Part shown: one piece after another, positions 1 through 7,283 of the stretch | Layout of the letters: each line of letters opens with the position of its first letter | Numbering within the stretch: the stretch's first letter is position 1 | Assembly: GCA_937982495.1 (NCBI GenBank) | Contig: CALJLX010000332.1 | Coordinates: forward strand, 1 to 12,912 | Origin: an uncultured Desulfuromonas sp. | GTDB taxonomy: Bacteria > Desulfobacterota > Desulfuromonadia > Desulfuromonadales > Trichloromonadaceae | Length of the DNA stretch: 12,912 nt | Direction: 5' to 3' | Made by a program: the position numbers and the translations under genes | Notes under the pieces: model-generated | Seen by the model: only the letters and a program-made list of their open reading frames with translations | Database searches by the model: none | Told to the model about the DNA's origin: nothing

Positions 1-2
1 TG

Positions 3-1802
3 CGTTCGACCCGTGGCGGTGGAATTCCCGCGCCGGCGCCCCAACAACAGCAGCAGCAAGAACAGCAGCAGCAACAGCAGCAACAACAGCAACAACAGCA
101 ACAACAGCAACAACAAGCAGGCGAGCGTGGCGGTGGAATTCCCGCGCCGGCGCCCCAAGCACCCCTGACCTCGTTCCCGAAAGCCGCCGCTCCGCCCAAA
201 CCGGCCACTCCGTTTTCCGCTTATCCGCGGCTGGAGGCTCCCGACAACGTCGCCCCCAAACAGGAGTTTGAGCTGGTCATCGGCCTCGCCCTTGAGCAAC
301 AAGCGGGCGTGGCTGGGGGGAAGTTTGAGTTGGTAACGGCAGAAGATGAATTCGACCTGATCGTGCAGGTCATGGCGCCCGAGTTCGAAGCGCCCGAGGG
401 TATCCGGCGTTTTTTGCATGTTAACCGCGCACGGCCGCAAAAAGCCGAGGCGCGGGTCAAGCTCATCGCCCCGGGCACCGATGTCGCGTTGCTATTGAGT
501 CATCTCGAGGTCGAGTTCACCTTCCAGGGCCATCTTCTGGCCCGGGCCTGGCGAGAGATTCGGGTGGTCGCCGTCGGCACGTACCAGCCGACGGAACAGG
601 TCAAAACAGCAACCACCGGTCTGGCGGTTCCCCCCGACGTAGAAGCCCCGGATCTTCAGGTCACCATCAACACGGGGATAGACGAGACCAGCCTGGAATG
701 GCTGTTCACCTCGGCATTGGATGTCGACCTCCCCGAGGGCAAGATCCTGACCACCCTCAAGGGGAAAAACGCCCAGAGCTTTGCCCTGAACGAGATCAAG
801 ACCGTCGCGGAAAAAGATGGAACCAAGTTCATCGACGAACAGATCCTGGGAATCGCCCGACACGTCTCCGATGTCATGCCTCTGGAATTCTGGGAAGTGC
901 TGGATCAGGTGTGGAAACAGAGACGGGCAAAAGCCGACGGACGGGCGCCGTCGCTGCTGCTGGTGAGCTCCGAAGCCTATATCCCGTGGGAACTCGCCTC
1001 CACCGAAGACGACTGGATCGACCCGGCCCTGCTCGATCCGGCCCGGCCCCCGCTTTTGGGCGCTCAGCTGCGCGTGGGGCGCTGGATCCCTCCCGGCCCC
1101 AAACGTCCGCGTGGCGTCCAGCGCCCGGCATTGCCGCCCGCCCACAATATAGAAATTGGGCGCATGGCGCTGGTCATCGGTGACTACGCCGCGGAAAATG
1201 GCCAGCGTCCCCTCCCCCTGGCCAAGGAAGAGGGAAAGACCTTGGCGCTTCGCTACGAAACCGTCCCCCTGGCCGCGACGGAAGAGGCTCTCAACCAGTT
1301 GCTCAGCGACGGGTTGCGGAAAGGCGGTCAAGCGGTCGCCGTCAATTCGCTTCACTTTGCCTGCCATGGTGAAGTCGATCCGACCAATCATCGCTACAAT
1401 GGCATCGTGCTGAGTGAAAAAACCAATCGCCTGTCACCCCTCATCGTCTCCGGGTCGAAAATCTGCCGGGAACAACAACCGTTCGTTTTTCTGAACGCCT
1501 GCCAGCTGGGGTTTTCATCCGAACTGCTGGCCGATTATGGCGGGATGGCCGGGGAATTTCTGCGGGCGGGGAGCAGGGGGTTTCTGGCGCCCCTGTGGTC
1601 GGTCGACGACCGGCTGGCGCATGACATCGCCATCAATTTTTACGAAAGAACCCTGGATGACGGGATCGAAGTCGGCGAGGTGATGCGGGACGTCCGGTCA
1701 AAATTCGATCTGACCCAGGACATCCCATCTTCCACCTTTGTCGCTTATGTTTTTTATGGCCACCCCAACCTGATTCTTCGGCGGCCAGTGCAAAAGCCAT
1801 AG
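3..1802 (+). CDS. CHAT-domain (caspase-like) protease with polyglutamine linker, 5' end outside window
   Basis: Predicted cysteine protease of the CHAT family (caspase/separase clan). The reading frame is open from the left edge, so the N-terminus is missing; an internal GTG at 309 is not needed as a start. Visible order: a Gly/Pro repeat, a run of 24 Gln broken by one Glu, a second copy of the repeat, a Pro/Ala-rich linker, a beta-rich domain (about 260-580), a middle region (about 640-1130), then the C-terminal CHAT domain (about 1150-1780). The catalytic pair is visible as His in HFACHGE (codon 1365-1367) and Cys in LNACQLG (codon 1500-1502), followed by the family's GxxGEFLxAGSRGFLAPLW-like stretch. 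Its TAG overlaps the AGGGGG ribosome site of the next gene, so the two are co-transcribed. CHAT proteases are known in bacterial immunity (Craspase, gasdermin activation); a role here as activator of the neighbouring lipase is inference. The TPR repeats common in CHAT proteins are not seen in the visible part. Confidence 0.9.
   Translation, partial: RSTRGGGIPAPAPQQQQQQEQQQQQQQQQQQQQQQQQQAGERGGGIPAPAPQAPLTSFPKAAAPPKPATPFSAYPRLEAPDNVAPKQEFELVIGLALEQQAGVAGGKFELVTAEDEFDLIVQVMAPEFEAPEGIRRFLHVNRARPQKAEARVKLIAPGTDVALLLSHLEVEFTFQGHLLARAWREIRVVAVGTYQPTEQVKTATTGLAVPPDVEAPDLQVTINTGIDETSLEWLFTSALDVDLPEGKILTTLKGKNAQSFALNEIKTVAEKDGTKFIDEQILGIARHVSDVMPLEFWEVLDQVWKQRRAKADGRAPSLLLVSSEAYIPWELASTEDDWIDPALLDPARPPLLGAQLRVGRWIPPGPKRPRGVQRPALPPAHNIEIGRMALVIGDYAAENGQRPLPLAKEEGKTLALRYETVPLAATEEALNQLLSDGLRKGGQAVAVNSLHFACHGEVDPTNHRYNGIVLSEKTNRLSPLIVSGSKICREQQPFVFLNACQLGFSSELLADYGGMAGEFLRAGSRGFLAPLWSVDDRLAHDIAINFYERTLDDGIEVGEVMRDVRSKFDLTQDIPSSTFVAYVFYGHPNLILRRPVQKP
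12..158 (+). repeat. 33-bp perfect direct repeat flanking a CAA/CAG tract
   Basis: Two identical 33-bp copies lie at 12-44 and 126-158, 114 bp (38 codons) apart and in frame, each encoding RGGGIPAPAPQ. Between them, 42-116 is an uninterrupted CAA/CAG tract except for one GAA at 60-62. Its second half is built from a 9-bp unit CAACAACAG repeated at 81, 90 and 99, with an imperfect copy at 108. The structure suggests expansion by slippage plus a segmental duplication. Because all units are multiples of three, copy-number changes would alter linker length without shifting frame. Confidence 0.95.
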
Positions 1803-1811
1803 GGGGTTTAA

Positions 1812-3302
1812 ATGACGAATTTAGACGGCAGTGGAAAAATCATCGAACTGGTTCCCGGATATCGGATTTCGGCCCAAGGCCTCAAGGGAACCGCCGCGGT
1901 CCATGAGGGGGCGCAAACGGGACGGAGCGGTGGCGGACTCGAGTTGGCAACTGCGGCACTGGATGAGGCGCTCACGGCGGTCGGCATGAAAGAGATCAAG
2001 TTGATTGAACTCGATGTCGCCGAAGTGAAACCCCTGCCGACGGAAGCGCCGATCCGGTCGACGCAGGGCGACGATGCCCTGGTGCTGGAGGTTCCCGACC
2101 TGGGCGACACCGTCGGGCAGGTTGTGTTGGCGGTCGATGAAGAAGGGGTTGTCACCTGGAATTTCCCCCTCGACACAACGGGCAAACCGGAATCATCGGC
2201 GACGCGTGGGGCCGGAGGCTATAAACGGTTTGTCATCCGCAGAGCGGTTCCCCCCGTGCCGCCTCCGTCCGAAGGGAGCAAGCGGGGTCTGGTCGGGCTT
2301 CTGGGTAAAAAACTTCTCAAGGTGATCGTCTTCCCGCTGCTCGATCCGGTGCTTGGATCCATCTCCGACTATTTTGCCGGTCGCTGGGAGGCTAAAAACC
2401 GTCCATACGGCTTAAGGCATTTCTCTCCGGAGAATTACCAAAAGCCCCAAGGCCCCCCTATAACGTCCGGCGACTGGAACTCCTGGGCCGGTAAACGCTG
2501 CCTGCTCTTCGTGCACGGCACCTTCAGCACCGCCCATGGCGGCTTTGGCGGCATCCCCTCCGAAACGATGCAAAAACTCCATCTGGGATACCAGGGACGG
2601 GTCTTCGCCTTCAATCACTTGACCCTCTCGGAAGATCCCAACCAGAATGTCGAGTGGTTTCAAAAGCAGCTGCCGCCTGGCATCCGTCTGGATGCCGACA
2701 TCATTTGCCATAGCCGAGGGGGCCTGGTCTCCCGCACCCTGGCCCAAAGGGTATCGAGTCTACGAGTCGGAAAGCTCGTTTTCGTGGCGGCACCGAACCT
2801 GGGAACCCCCCTCACCGACCCGAAGCATATGGTGGAATTTATCGACCGTTACACGAGCATCTTGAATCTGGCGCCACCGGGTCCGCTTTCTGTGGTTGCG
2901 GAAATCCTCGAAGGAGTCGCGGTGCTGGTCAAAATACTCGGGAGCGCCTCGCTTAAAGGACTCGACGGTCTGGCTGCGATGAACCCGAAAGGCCCGTTTC
3001 TGGCCCAACTCCAACAGGGGCCTCTTAAGGTTTCCCAACCCTTTGCGGTCACCTCTGATTTCGAACCCCGGGGCAGTCTGCGCGATCTGGTCAAACAAGT
3101 GGTGGCCGATCAGATCATGGACCGCGTCTTCGCCGAGGCCGCCAACGATCTGGTCGTGCCGACGGCCGGAGTCGCCGGGATCCCCGGATTCCCCATTCCC
3201 GCGGAAAAAACCCTGCGGTTCTCCAGCGATCAGGGCGTGACCCATACGACCTATTTTCAGCATCCGGAGACGTCAAAGCATCTCCTTCACTGGCTGCTCT
3301 GA
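1812..3302 (+). CDS. alpha/beta-hydrolase of the PGAP1/lipase type with N-terminal accessory domain
   Basis: 496-residue predicted serine esterase or lipase. ATG at 1812 follows AGGGGG (1801-1806) at 5 nt. Residues 1-145 form a beta-rich domain I do not recognise. A Pro-rich linker (VPPVPPPSEG, about 150-160) and a hydrophobic/amphipathic stretch (about 162-190) follow. The hydrolase core starts near 225: LLFVHGTFST supplies the oxyanion-hole HG, the nucleophile is S301 in CHSRGG (the first Gly of GxSxG is Cys), then VAAPNLGTPL, which is typical of PGAP1-like and triacylglycerol lipases. Likely acid D446 (NDLVVP) and base H478 (VTHTTYF) complete the triad. There is no signal peptide, so it is probably cytosolic and able to reach the inner membrane. 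Tight linkage to the CHAT protease suggests it is the effector, with the linker as a possible cleavage site. The substrate (phospholipid, ester or thioester) cannot be told from sequence. Confidence 0.85.
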   Translation: MTNLDGSGKIIELVPGYRISAQGLKGTAAVHEGAQTGRSGGGLELATAALDEALTAVGMKEIKLIELDVAEVKPLPTEAPIRSTQGDDALVLEVPDLGDTVGQVVLAVDEEGVVTWNFPLDTTGKPESSATRGAGGYKRFVIRRAVPPVPPPSEGSKRGLVGLLGKKLLKVIVFPLLDPVLGSISDYFAGRWEAKNRPYGLRHFSPENYQKPQGPPITSGDWNSWAGKRCLLFVHGTFSTAHGGFGGIPSETMQKLHLGYQGRVFAFNHLTLSEDPNQNVEWFQKQLPPGIRLDADIICHSRGGLVSRTLAQRVSSLRVGKLVFVAAPNLGTPLTDPKHMVEFIDRYTSILNLAPPGPLSVVAEILEGVAVLVKILGSASLKGLDGLAAMNPKGPFLAQLQQGPLKVSQPFAVTSDFEPRGSLRDLVKQVVADQIMDRVFAEAANDLVVPTAGVAGIPGFPIPAEKTLRFSSDQGVTHTTYFQHPETSKHLLHWLL

Positions 3303-3370
3303 CACATTTTTATCCCAAGACACCCGCTGGATTACGCGACCTTGTCCGGCCGCACTGGAAGCCTGCCCCT

Positions 3371-3625
3371 TTATGCCGAAGCCCAGAGCCGTTTCAGCGT
3401 CCCTTCGAGGATGGCGTTGTTGACGCCCATGCCCATGTAGCCGGTTTGGCCGTAGGTGTCGTAATCGTTGACCTGGCCGATCAGCTCGCGGATTTCCTTC
3501 TCCCGGGCGCGAAACAATTCCGGATTATCGAGAATGGCGAAGATCTTCGCCGCCAGCGGGTCGGGCAGATCCTGTTCCCGTTGCGCCGCTTCCGTGACGG
3601 CGCGCAATTCCGCGAAAAGTTCCAT
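3371..3625 (-). CDS. small hypothetical protein B, paralogue of the upstream gene
   Basis: 84 residues, start MELFAEL, last gene of the desulfurase operon. Its ATG shares one base with the TAA of the preceding gene (TAATG at 3627-3623), and AAGGAGG lies 9 nt upstream, so translational coupling is likely. The protein is charged and predicted helical, with no signal peptide or membrane segment. It aligns with protein A over the C-terminal half: NPE followed by a helix, then Q-V-x-(D/E)-Y-D-x-Y-x-x-T-G, then a second helix ending in TLxxLW or TLGWL. It has no Cys, unlike A. I do not recognise the family. Presence of two diverged copies next to a cysteine desulfurase suggests a heteromeric accessory unit or carrier for that enzyme, which is inference. 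Confidence 0.8.
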   Translation of the reverse strand: MELFAELRAVTEAAQREQDLPDPLAAKIFAILDNPELFRAREKEIRELIGQVNDYDTYGQTGYMGMGVNNAILEGTLKRLWASA

Positions 3626-3882
3626 TATTCCCCCTCCTTGAGCCAGCCCAGGGTGCGCTTCAGATCCTCGTGGTCGTAGGCCCATTTGCAGCAGCCGGTA
3701 TCGGCGTAGACGTCGTACTCGCGCACCTGCGCCAGCAGCATCTCCACCAGATATTCCCTGTCGCCGTATTTCTCCGGGTTGCGGGCCACCTCCAGCAGCG
3801 GATCGGCCAGCCATTGGGGCAGTTCGCGCTCGTTGAACTGTTCCAGGGTCGCGGTCTCCAGATCTTGGAATAAGGCATTCAT
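3625..3882 (-). CDS. small hypothetical protein A with vicinal Cys pair
   Basis: 85 residues, start MNALFQD. The ATG at 3882 is preceded by AAGGAG about 6 nt upstream and lies 15 bp after the desulfurase stop, so it belongs to that operon. Predicted all-helical, acidic and cytosolic. The C-terminal half carries the shared motif EYDVYADTG followed directly by C64-C65 and then KWAYDHEDLKRTLGWL. The adjacent Cys pair replaces Tyr-Met in paralogue B. A Cys pair in a small protein encoded beside a cysteine desulfurase could accept persulfide sulfur or bind metal, but nothing in the sequence proves this. No known sulfur-carrier fold (ThiS, TusA, IscU) is recognisable. Family unknown to me. Confidence 0.8.
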   Translation of the reverse strand: MNALFQDLETATLEQFNERELPQWLADPLLEVARNPEKYGDREYLVEMLLAQVREYDVYADTGCCKWAYDHEDLKRTLGWLKEGE

Positions 3883-3897
3883 CGTTCTCTCCTTTCA

Positions 3898-5031
3898 TTA
3901 AGGGCGTAGTCGGCGCAGGATTTCCGTCACCCGGTTCCAGTCCACCGCCGGGGTGAGATGGCACCAGGAAAGGCGCAGGGAGCATTCCGCCAGCTCGGGG
4001 GGGATGCCCATGGCCGCCAGCACGTGGCTGGGGGTGCGGGTATGGGAGGTGCAGGCCGAGGTGCTCGACAGGGCGATGGTTCCCTTCAAGGCGTGAATGG
4101 CCCGATCCGAGGGGATGCCGGGGAGGGAGACGTTCAGCACATGGGGGAGGGTGTGGCGTTCGTCGCCGTTCCGCCGGGCGCCGAGGTCGGCGAAGACCCG
4201 CAGCACCTCCGCGCGGAAGGTGCGGCACGCCTCCCGCCGTTGTTCGTGGTCGCGCAGGGCGAGCTTGGCCGCCTCGCCGAAGCCGGCGATAAGGGGCGTC
4301 GGCAGGGTACCCGGGCGCAACCCCTGTTCCTGGCCGCCGCCAAACATGAGCGGGCGCAGCGGCGGCAGAAAGCCGTCGCGTTTGCGGGCGACGAGGGCGC
4401 CGATCCCCTTGGGACCATGGATTTTGTGGCCGCTGACGGCGATCAGGTCGATGCGCGGATTTTGCAGTGGTGCGAGCTCCTTGCCGAAGCCCTGGGCGGC
4501 ATCGACGTGCCACCAGGCGCCATGCCCGGAAAGGATTTCCGCCGTCTCGGCGAGGGGCTGGCTCACCCCGGTTTCGTTGTTGACCTGCATGGTCGAAACC
4601 AGCGCCGTGTCGGGGCGCAGGGCCGCGGCCAGTTGCTTCGGGTCGAAGCGGCCGTCGGCGGCGACGGGGAGCACCGTCAGTTCGAAGCCGAGGCGTTGCA
4701 ATTCCTCGCAGGGTTCGAGCACCGCCTTGTGCTCGACGGCGGTGGTGATGACATGGCACCGGCCCTCGCGCCGGGCCGCCTCCGCCAGACCGAGGAGGGC
4801 GAGGTTGTTGGCCTCGGTGGCGCCGCTGGTGAAAATGACCTCGTCGGGGCGGGCGGCGACAACCTTGGCGACCTGGGCGCGGGCATGCTCGACGGCGGCC
4901 CGGGCGAAGAGGCCATGGTCGTGGATGGGGCTGGCCGGGTTGCCGAAATCCTTTTCGAGAAAGCGCGCCGCCAGGGCCGCGACCGAAGGTTCCACCGGAG
5001 TTGTCGCGTTGCAGTCGAGATAGACGGCCAT
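3898..5031 (-). CDS. cysteine desulfurase, DndA-like (class V aminotransferase fold)
   Basis: 377-residue PLP enzyme that would convert L-cysteine to alanine and an enzyme-bound persulfide. The start chosen is MAVYLDCNATTP, with GAGGAA 5 nt upstream; the frame extends further but the extra residues match nothing and cross the promoter. Visible residues: H101 stacking on PLP, D177 and Q180 (HVDAAQGFGK), Schiff-base K203 in SGHKIHGPKG, and active-site C327 in SACTSH. Features I associate with DndA rather than housekeeping IscS are the YLDCNATTP start, GGGQEQGLRPGTLP, LPHVLN, and the C-terminal LRLSWCHLTPAVDW. No dndB/C/D/E gene is present, so the sulfur acceptor is unknown; the two small genes downstream are the obvious candidates. 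Transcription is divergent from the LysR gene and probably under its control. Cysteine desulfurase is certain; the DndA assignment is from remembered motifs. Confidence 0.9.
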   Translation of the reverse strand: MAVYLDCNATTPVEPSVAALAARFLEKDFGNPASPIHDHGLFARAAVEHARAQVAKVVAARPDEVIFTSGATEANNLALLGLAEAARREGRCHVITTAVEHKAVLEPCEELQRLGFELTVLPVAADGRFDPKQLAAALRPDTALVSTMQVNNETGVSQPLAETAEILSGHGAWWHVDAAQGFGKELAPLQNPRIDLIAVSGHKIHGPKGIGALVARKRDGFLPPLRPLMFGGGQEQGLRPGTLPTPLIAGFGEAAKLALRDHEQRREACRTFRAEVLRVFADLGARRNGDERHTLPHVLNVSLPGIPSDRAIHALKGTIALSSTSACTSHTRTPSHVLAAMGIPPELAECSLRLSWCHLTPAVDWNRVTEILRRLRP

Positions 5032-5059
5032 GGGGATTCCTCGCTGAGGGTTTAATCCA

Positions 5060-5088
5060 AGTATAAGGGCAAGTTTTTTATATCGAAA
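5060..5088 (-). promoter_or_regulatory. sigma-70-type promoter of the cysteine desulfurase operon
   Basis: Read on the minus strand: -35 TTTCGA (5088-5083), 17-bp spacer, -10 TATACT (5065-5060, five of six matches to TATAAT), leading to a short leader before ATG 5031. The weak -35 lies inside the left operator dyad (5080-5094), as expected for a LysR-activated promoter. Confidence 0.6.
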
Positions 5089-5125
5089 ATATATTGTTTT
5101 TATCAGTATTATATCTTTTGGATAT
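5080..5125. promoter_or_regulatory. paired LysR-type operator dyads
   Basis: Two 15-bp dyads share the pattern ATATC-N5-(G/T)ATAT: ATATCGAAAATATAT at 5080-5094 and ATATCTTTTGGATAT at 5111-5125. Both contain the LysR T-N11-A signature, and their centres are 31 bp apart, about three helical turns. The right copy (perfect 5-bp arms) sits near the LysR gene and would be the recognition site. The left copy overlaps the -35 of the desulfurase promoter and would be the activation site. They sit in an AT-rich pocket in otherwise GC-rich DNA. Confidence 0.65.
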
Positions 5126-5149
5126 GGCAAACCGGCGGGGAGGATGACG

Positions 5150-6064
5150 ATGGATCTGCGGCAATTGCGGTTTTTTCTGGAAGTGGCCCGTCTCGGCGGT
5201 TTTACCAAGGCGGCGGAACAGCTCAACATCGCTCAACCGGCGTTGAGCATCGCCATCCGCAAACTGGAGGAGGAGTTGGAGGTTCGGCTTTTCAACCGCC
5301 GCGACCGGAAAATTACCCTCACCGCCGAGGGGGAGGTGCTGGCCCGTCACGCCGAGGAGATTCTGCGCAAGGTGGCGGGGGCGCGCCGGGAGCTCGACGA
5401 GCTGCGCGGGCTGATCAAGGGGGAGGTGCGGGTCGGGCTCACGCCGATGCTGAGCAGTTTCTTCTTTCCCGGAATCCTGTCGGCCTTCAAGCGCCGCCAT
5501 CCCGCCCTGAATCTCTCCATCCTCGGCGACAGTGCCTGGAACCTGCAGCGGCGGATCGAGCAGGGGGAGCTCGATATGGGGATCATCGCCGGCGCGGTGC
5601 CGGAAGGGCTCGAATCCCATCCGCTGCTGCGCGAGGAGGTGGTGGCCTGCGTCCGCCGCGACCATCCCTTCGCCGGAGGGAAGAAAGTCCCCTTGCCCGA
5701 ACTGCTCGGCGAGCCCCTCATCCACTTCACGGCGGGCTATCACCTGCGTGAACTGATCGACGAAATGGCGGCCCAGGCGGGTTGCGTGCCGACGGTGGCG
5801 GCGGAATCGAACCTCTATTCCCTCATCGCCGGACTGGTGCGGGAAGAGCTCGGCCTGGCTTTCATGCTCAAGACGGTGGTGGTGCGCGAGACGGAGCTGG
5901 CGGCGGTTTCCTGCGATCCGCCCCTGTTTATCGACCTGGCCATCGCCTGGAAAAAGAACGCCGGGCTCTCCGCCGCCAACCGCGCCTTCGTCGATTTTCT
6001 CATGGAAGAGGTGGACGATTACTACCTGCTGGCGCGGGTGGCGGGCACCTTTCCGCTGCCGTAG
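5150..6064 (+). CDS. LysR-family transcriptional regulator
   Basis: 304 residues from ATG 5150. An ATG two codons earlier (5144) directly abuts the GGGGAGG ribosome site (5137-5143), whereas 5150 has a 6-nt spacing and gives the usual MDLRQLRFF start. The N-terminal winged helix-turn-helix is clear (FTKAAEQLNIAQPALSIAIRKLEEELEVRLFNR, split here by family pattern A-A-x-L-N-x-A-Q-P-A-L-S), followed by a linker helix to about residue 85 and a periplasmic-binding-protein-like effector domain to about 290. Effector unknown; no Cys-based sensor stands out. Divergent placement to the desulfurase operon and two operator dyads between them suggest control of that operon plus autoregulation. The stop lies 3 bp from the convergent glycosyltransferase stop. 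Confidence 0.93.
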   Translation: MDLRQLRFFLEVARLGGFTKAAEQLNIAQPALSIAIRKLEEELEVRLFNRRDRKITLTAEGEVLARHAEEILRKVAGARRELDELRGLIKGEVRVGLTPMLSSFFFPGILSAFKRRHPALNLSILGDSAWNLQRRIEQGELDMGIIAGAVPEGLESHPLLREEVVACVRRDHPFAGGKKVPLPELLGEPLIHFTAGYHLRELIDEMAAQAGCVPTVAAESNLYSLIAGLVREELGLAFMLKTVVVRETELAAVSCDPPLFIDLAIAWKKNAGLSAANRAFVDFLMEEVDDYYLLARVAGTFPLP

Positions 6065-6067
6065 GCG

Positions 6068-7219
6068 TCACACCCGGTTGGCGCGCAACTGGTCGAGGGG
6101 ATAGAAGGTGCCGCGCCAGGTGATGCCCCCCTGCCGGTGGTTGAGGATGACCGTGCGCAGGACAATGTAGGCGAAGAGGGTGGAGGTCAGGGGAAAACCG
6201 ACGGCGTACCAGGGGCTGAAACCGTGAAAGCGGGCGCTGTCGGCGATGAGCAGGCTGAGCAGGAGGACGACGGCGAGGTAGACCAACCGGGTCGGCCCCG
6301 CGGTGACGAAGAGGGCGAGATAGGGCCAGACGCCGCCGAGCAGCTGGAAGACCACGCCGCCCAGGGCCAGCCACAGGCGGTAGTCGGTGCCGGAGTAGAC
6401 GTTCTTTTCGAGGCCGCGAATCAGCTGGCCGACGCTGGCGTACCACTCGACCTGGAGCAGGCCGGTGCCGTAGGCGAGATCCTGACGGTAGCCGGCTTTT
6501 TTCAGGATTTTTCCCAGTTTGAGGTCATCGTCGGGGCGCAGGGCGATGGTCCGGTGGCCGCCGACTCGGGCGTAGGCTTCGGCCCGCACCAGGTTGAAGG
6601 CGCCGATGCCGATATGGCGGGGGCTCTTCGGGTCGCGGGCCTGCCAGGGGCGGGTGAAGACCCCGAAGACAAAGCCGAAGGCGGCCATGAACAGATTGAG
6701 CAGCAGCTTCGGCATGTGCGCTTCGGGGGTGGCCGCGAGATGATCGAGCCCGGCGCTTTCCAGCAGATGGACCGCCCGGCGCAGGACATCGGGGCGCATC
6801 AGCACGTCGGCATCGGTGAAGAGCAGCAGTTCCCCCCGGGCCTGGCGGCTGCCGAGCCACAGGGCGTGGTTCTTGCCGAGCCAGCCCGGCGGCAGTTCGG
6901 CGACATGCAGTACACACAGGCGCCCGTCTTCCCGCGCCAACTGGTCGAGGATCGCCCCGGTGCGGTCCTCGCTGCGGTCGTTGACGAGAATCAGTTCCAG
7001 TTCCGGATAGTCGAGCTTCAGCAGCGACCGCACCGCCGCCTCGATGTTTCGCTCCTCGTTGCGGGCGGCGGCGATCAGCGAAACCCTCGGCGGCCGCTCC
7101 GGCAACACGGCGGAAACCTCCCGCAGAAAGCGCAGCTTGCGGCTGCCGCTGAAGACATCGACGGCGATGACGGCGTAGGCGGCCAGGGTCGCGAGGGCGA
7201 GCCAAAAGAGCCAGCCCAT
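6068..7219 (-). CDS. membrane GT2-family glycosyltransferase
   Basis: 383 residues; start MGWLFWLALA chosen because the frame upstream runs into the preceding gene and the family begins with a membrane segment. Order: N-terminal TM (about 3-22), GT-A domain with VSLIAAARNEERNI (46-59), VNDRSEDRT (79-87), metal-binding DAD (136-138) in LLFTDADV, acidic DDD (230-232), a QVEWYASVGQLIRGLEKN block (256-273), then about three C-terminal TMs (283-306, 312-326, 339-358). This resembles the GT2 branch containing diaponeurosporenoate glucosyltransferase (CrtQ) and hopanoid/ceramide-type enzymes, which add sugars to lipid acceptors on the cytoplasmic face. The donor and acceptor are not determinable, and no carotenoid or hopanoid genes are near. 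No strong ribosome site precedes this start, which lies 64 bp after the SDR stop. Probably co-transcribed with that gene. Confidence 0.88.
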   Translation of the reverse strand: MGWLFWLALATLAAYAVIAVDVFSGSRKLRFLREVSAVLPERPPRVSLIAAARNEERNIEAAVRSLLKLDYPELELILVNDRSEDRTGAILDQLAREDGRLCVLHVAELPPGWLGKNHALWLGSRQARGELLLFTDADVLMRPDVLRRAVHLLESAGLDHLAATPEAHMPKLLLNLFMAAFGFVFGVFTRPWQARDPKSPRHIGIGAFNLVRAEAYARVGGHRTIALRPDDDLKLGKILKKAGYRQDLAYGTGLLQVEWYASVGQLIRGLEKNVYSGTDYRLWLALGGVVFQLLGGVWPYLALFVTAGPTRLVYLAVVLLLSLLIADSARFHGFSPWYAVGFPLTSTLFAYIVLRTVILNHRQGGITWRGTFYPLDQLRANRV

Positions 7220-7283
7220 CAGGGCGCCCCGAGCGGATCGCGGCTGGAAAAAACCGGGGGAGAAGCGTCCATCCGGATGTTGT

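Noticed and set aside
42..116. CAA/CAG tract as a CRISPR array or satellite
   Set aside because: There are no spacers between the repeats and the tract is in frame within a coding region.
492..1391. 299-residue open frame antisense to the CHAT gene
   Set aside because: Low-complexity shadow of the CHAT coding frame, no motif and no operon logic.
3303..3370. Terminator in the convergent gap between the hydrolase and small protein B
   Set aside because: I found no stem of useful length; only a short T-run at 3306-3311 without a hairpin.
3626..4759. Frame extending small protein B upstream to a 462-residue protein
   Set aside because: The extension overlaps the desulfurase and small protein A in another frame and is Arg/Pro-rich noise; MELFAEL has its own ribosome site.
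3958..5055. 365-residue plus-strand open frame across the desulfurase
   Set aside because: Antisense shadow of a gene with intact PLP and active-site residues.
5032..5229. N-terminal extension of the desulfurase
   Set aside because: It would cross the promoter and operator region; MAVYLDCNATTP is the family start and has a ribosome site.
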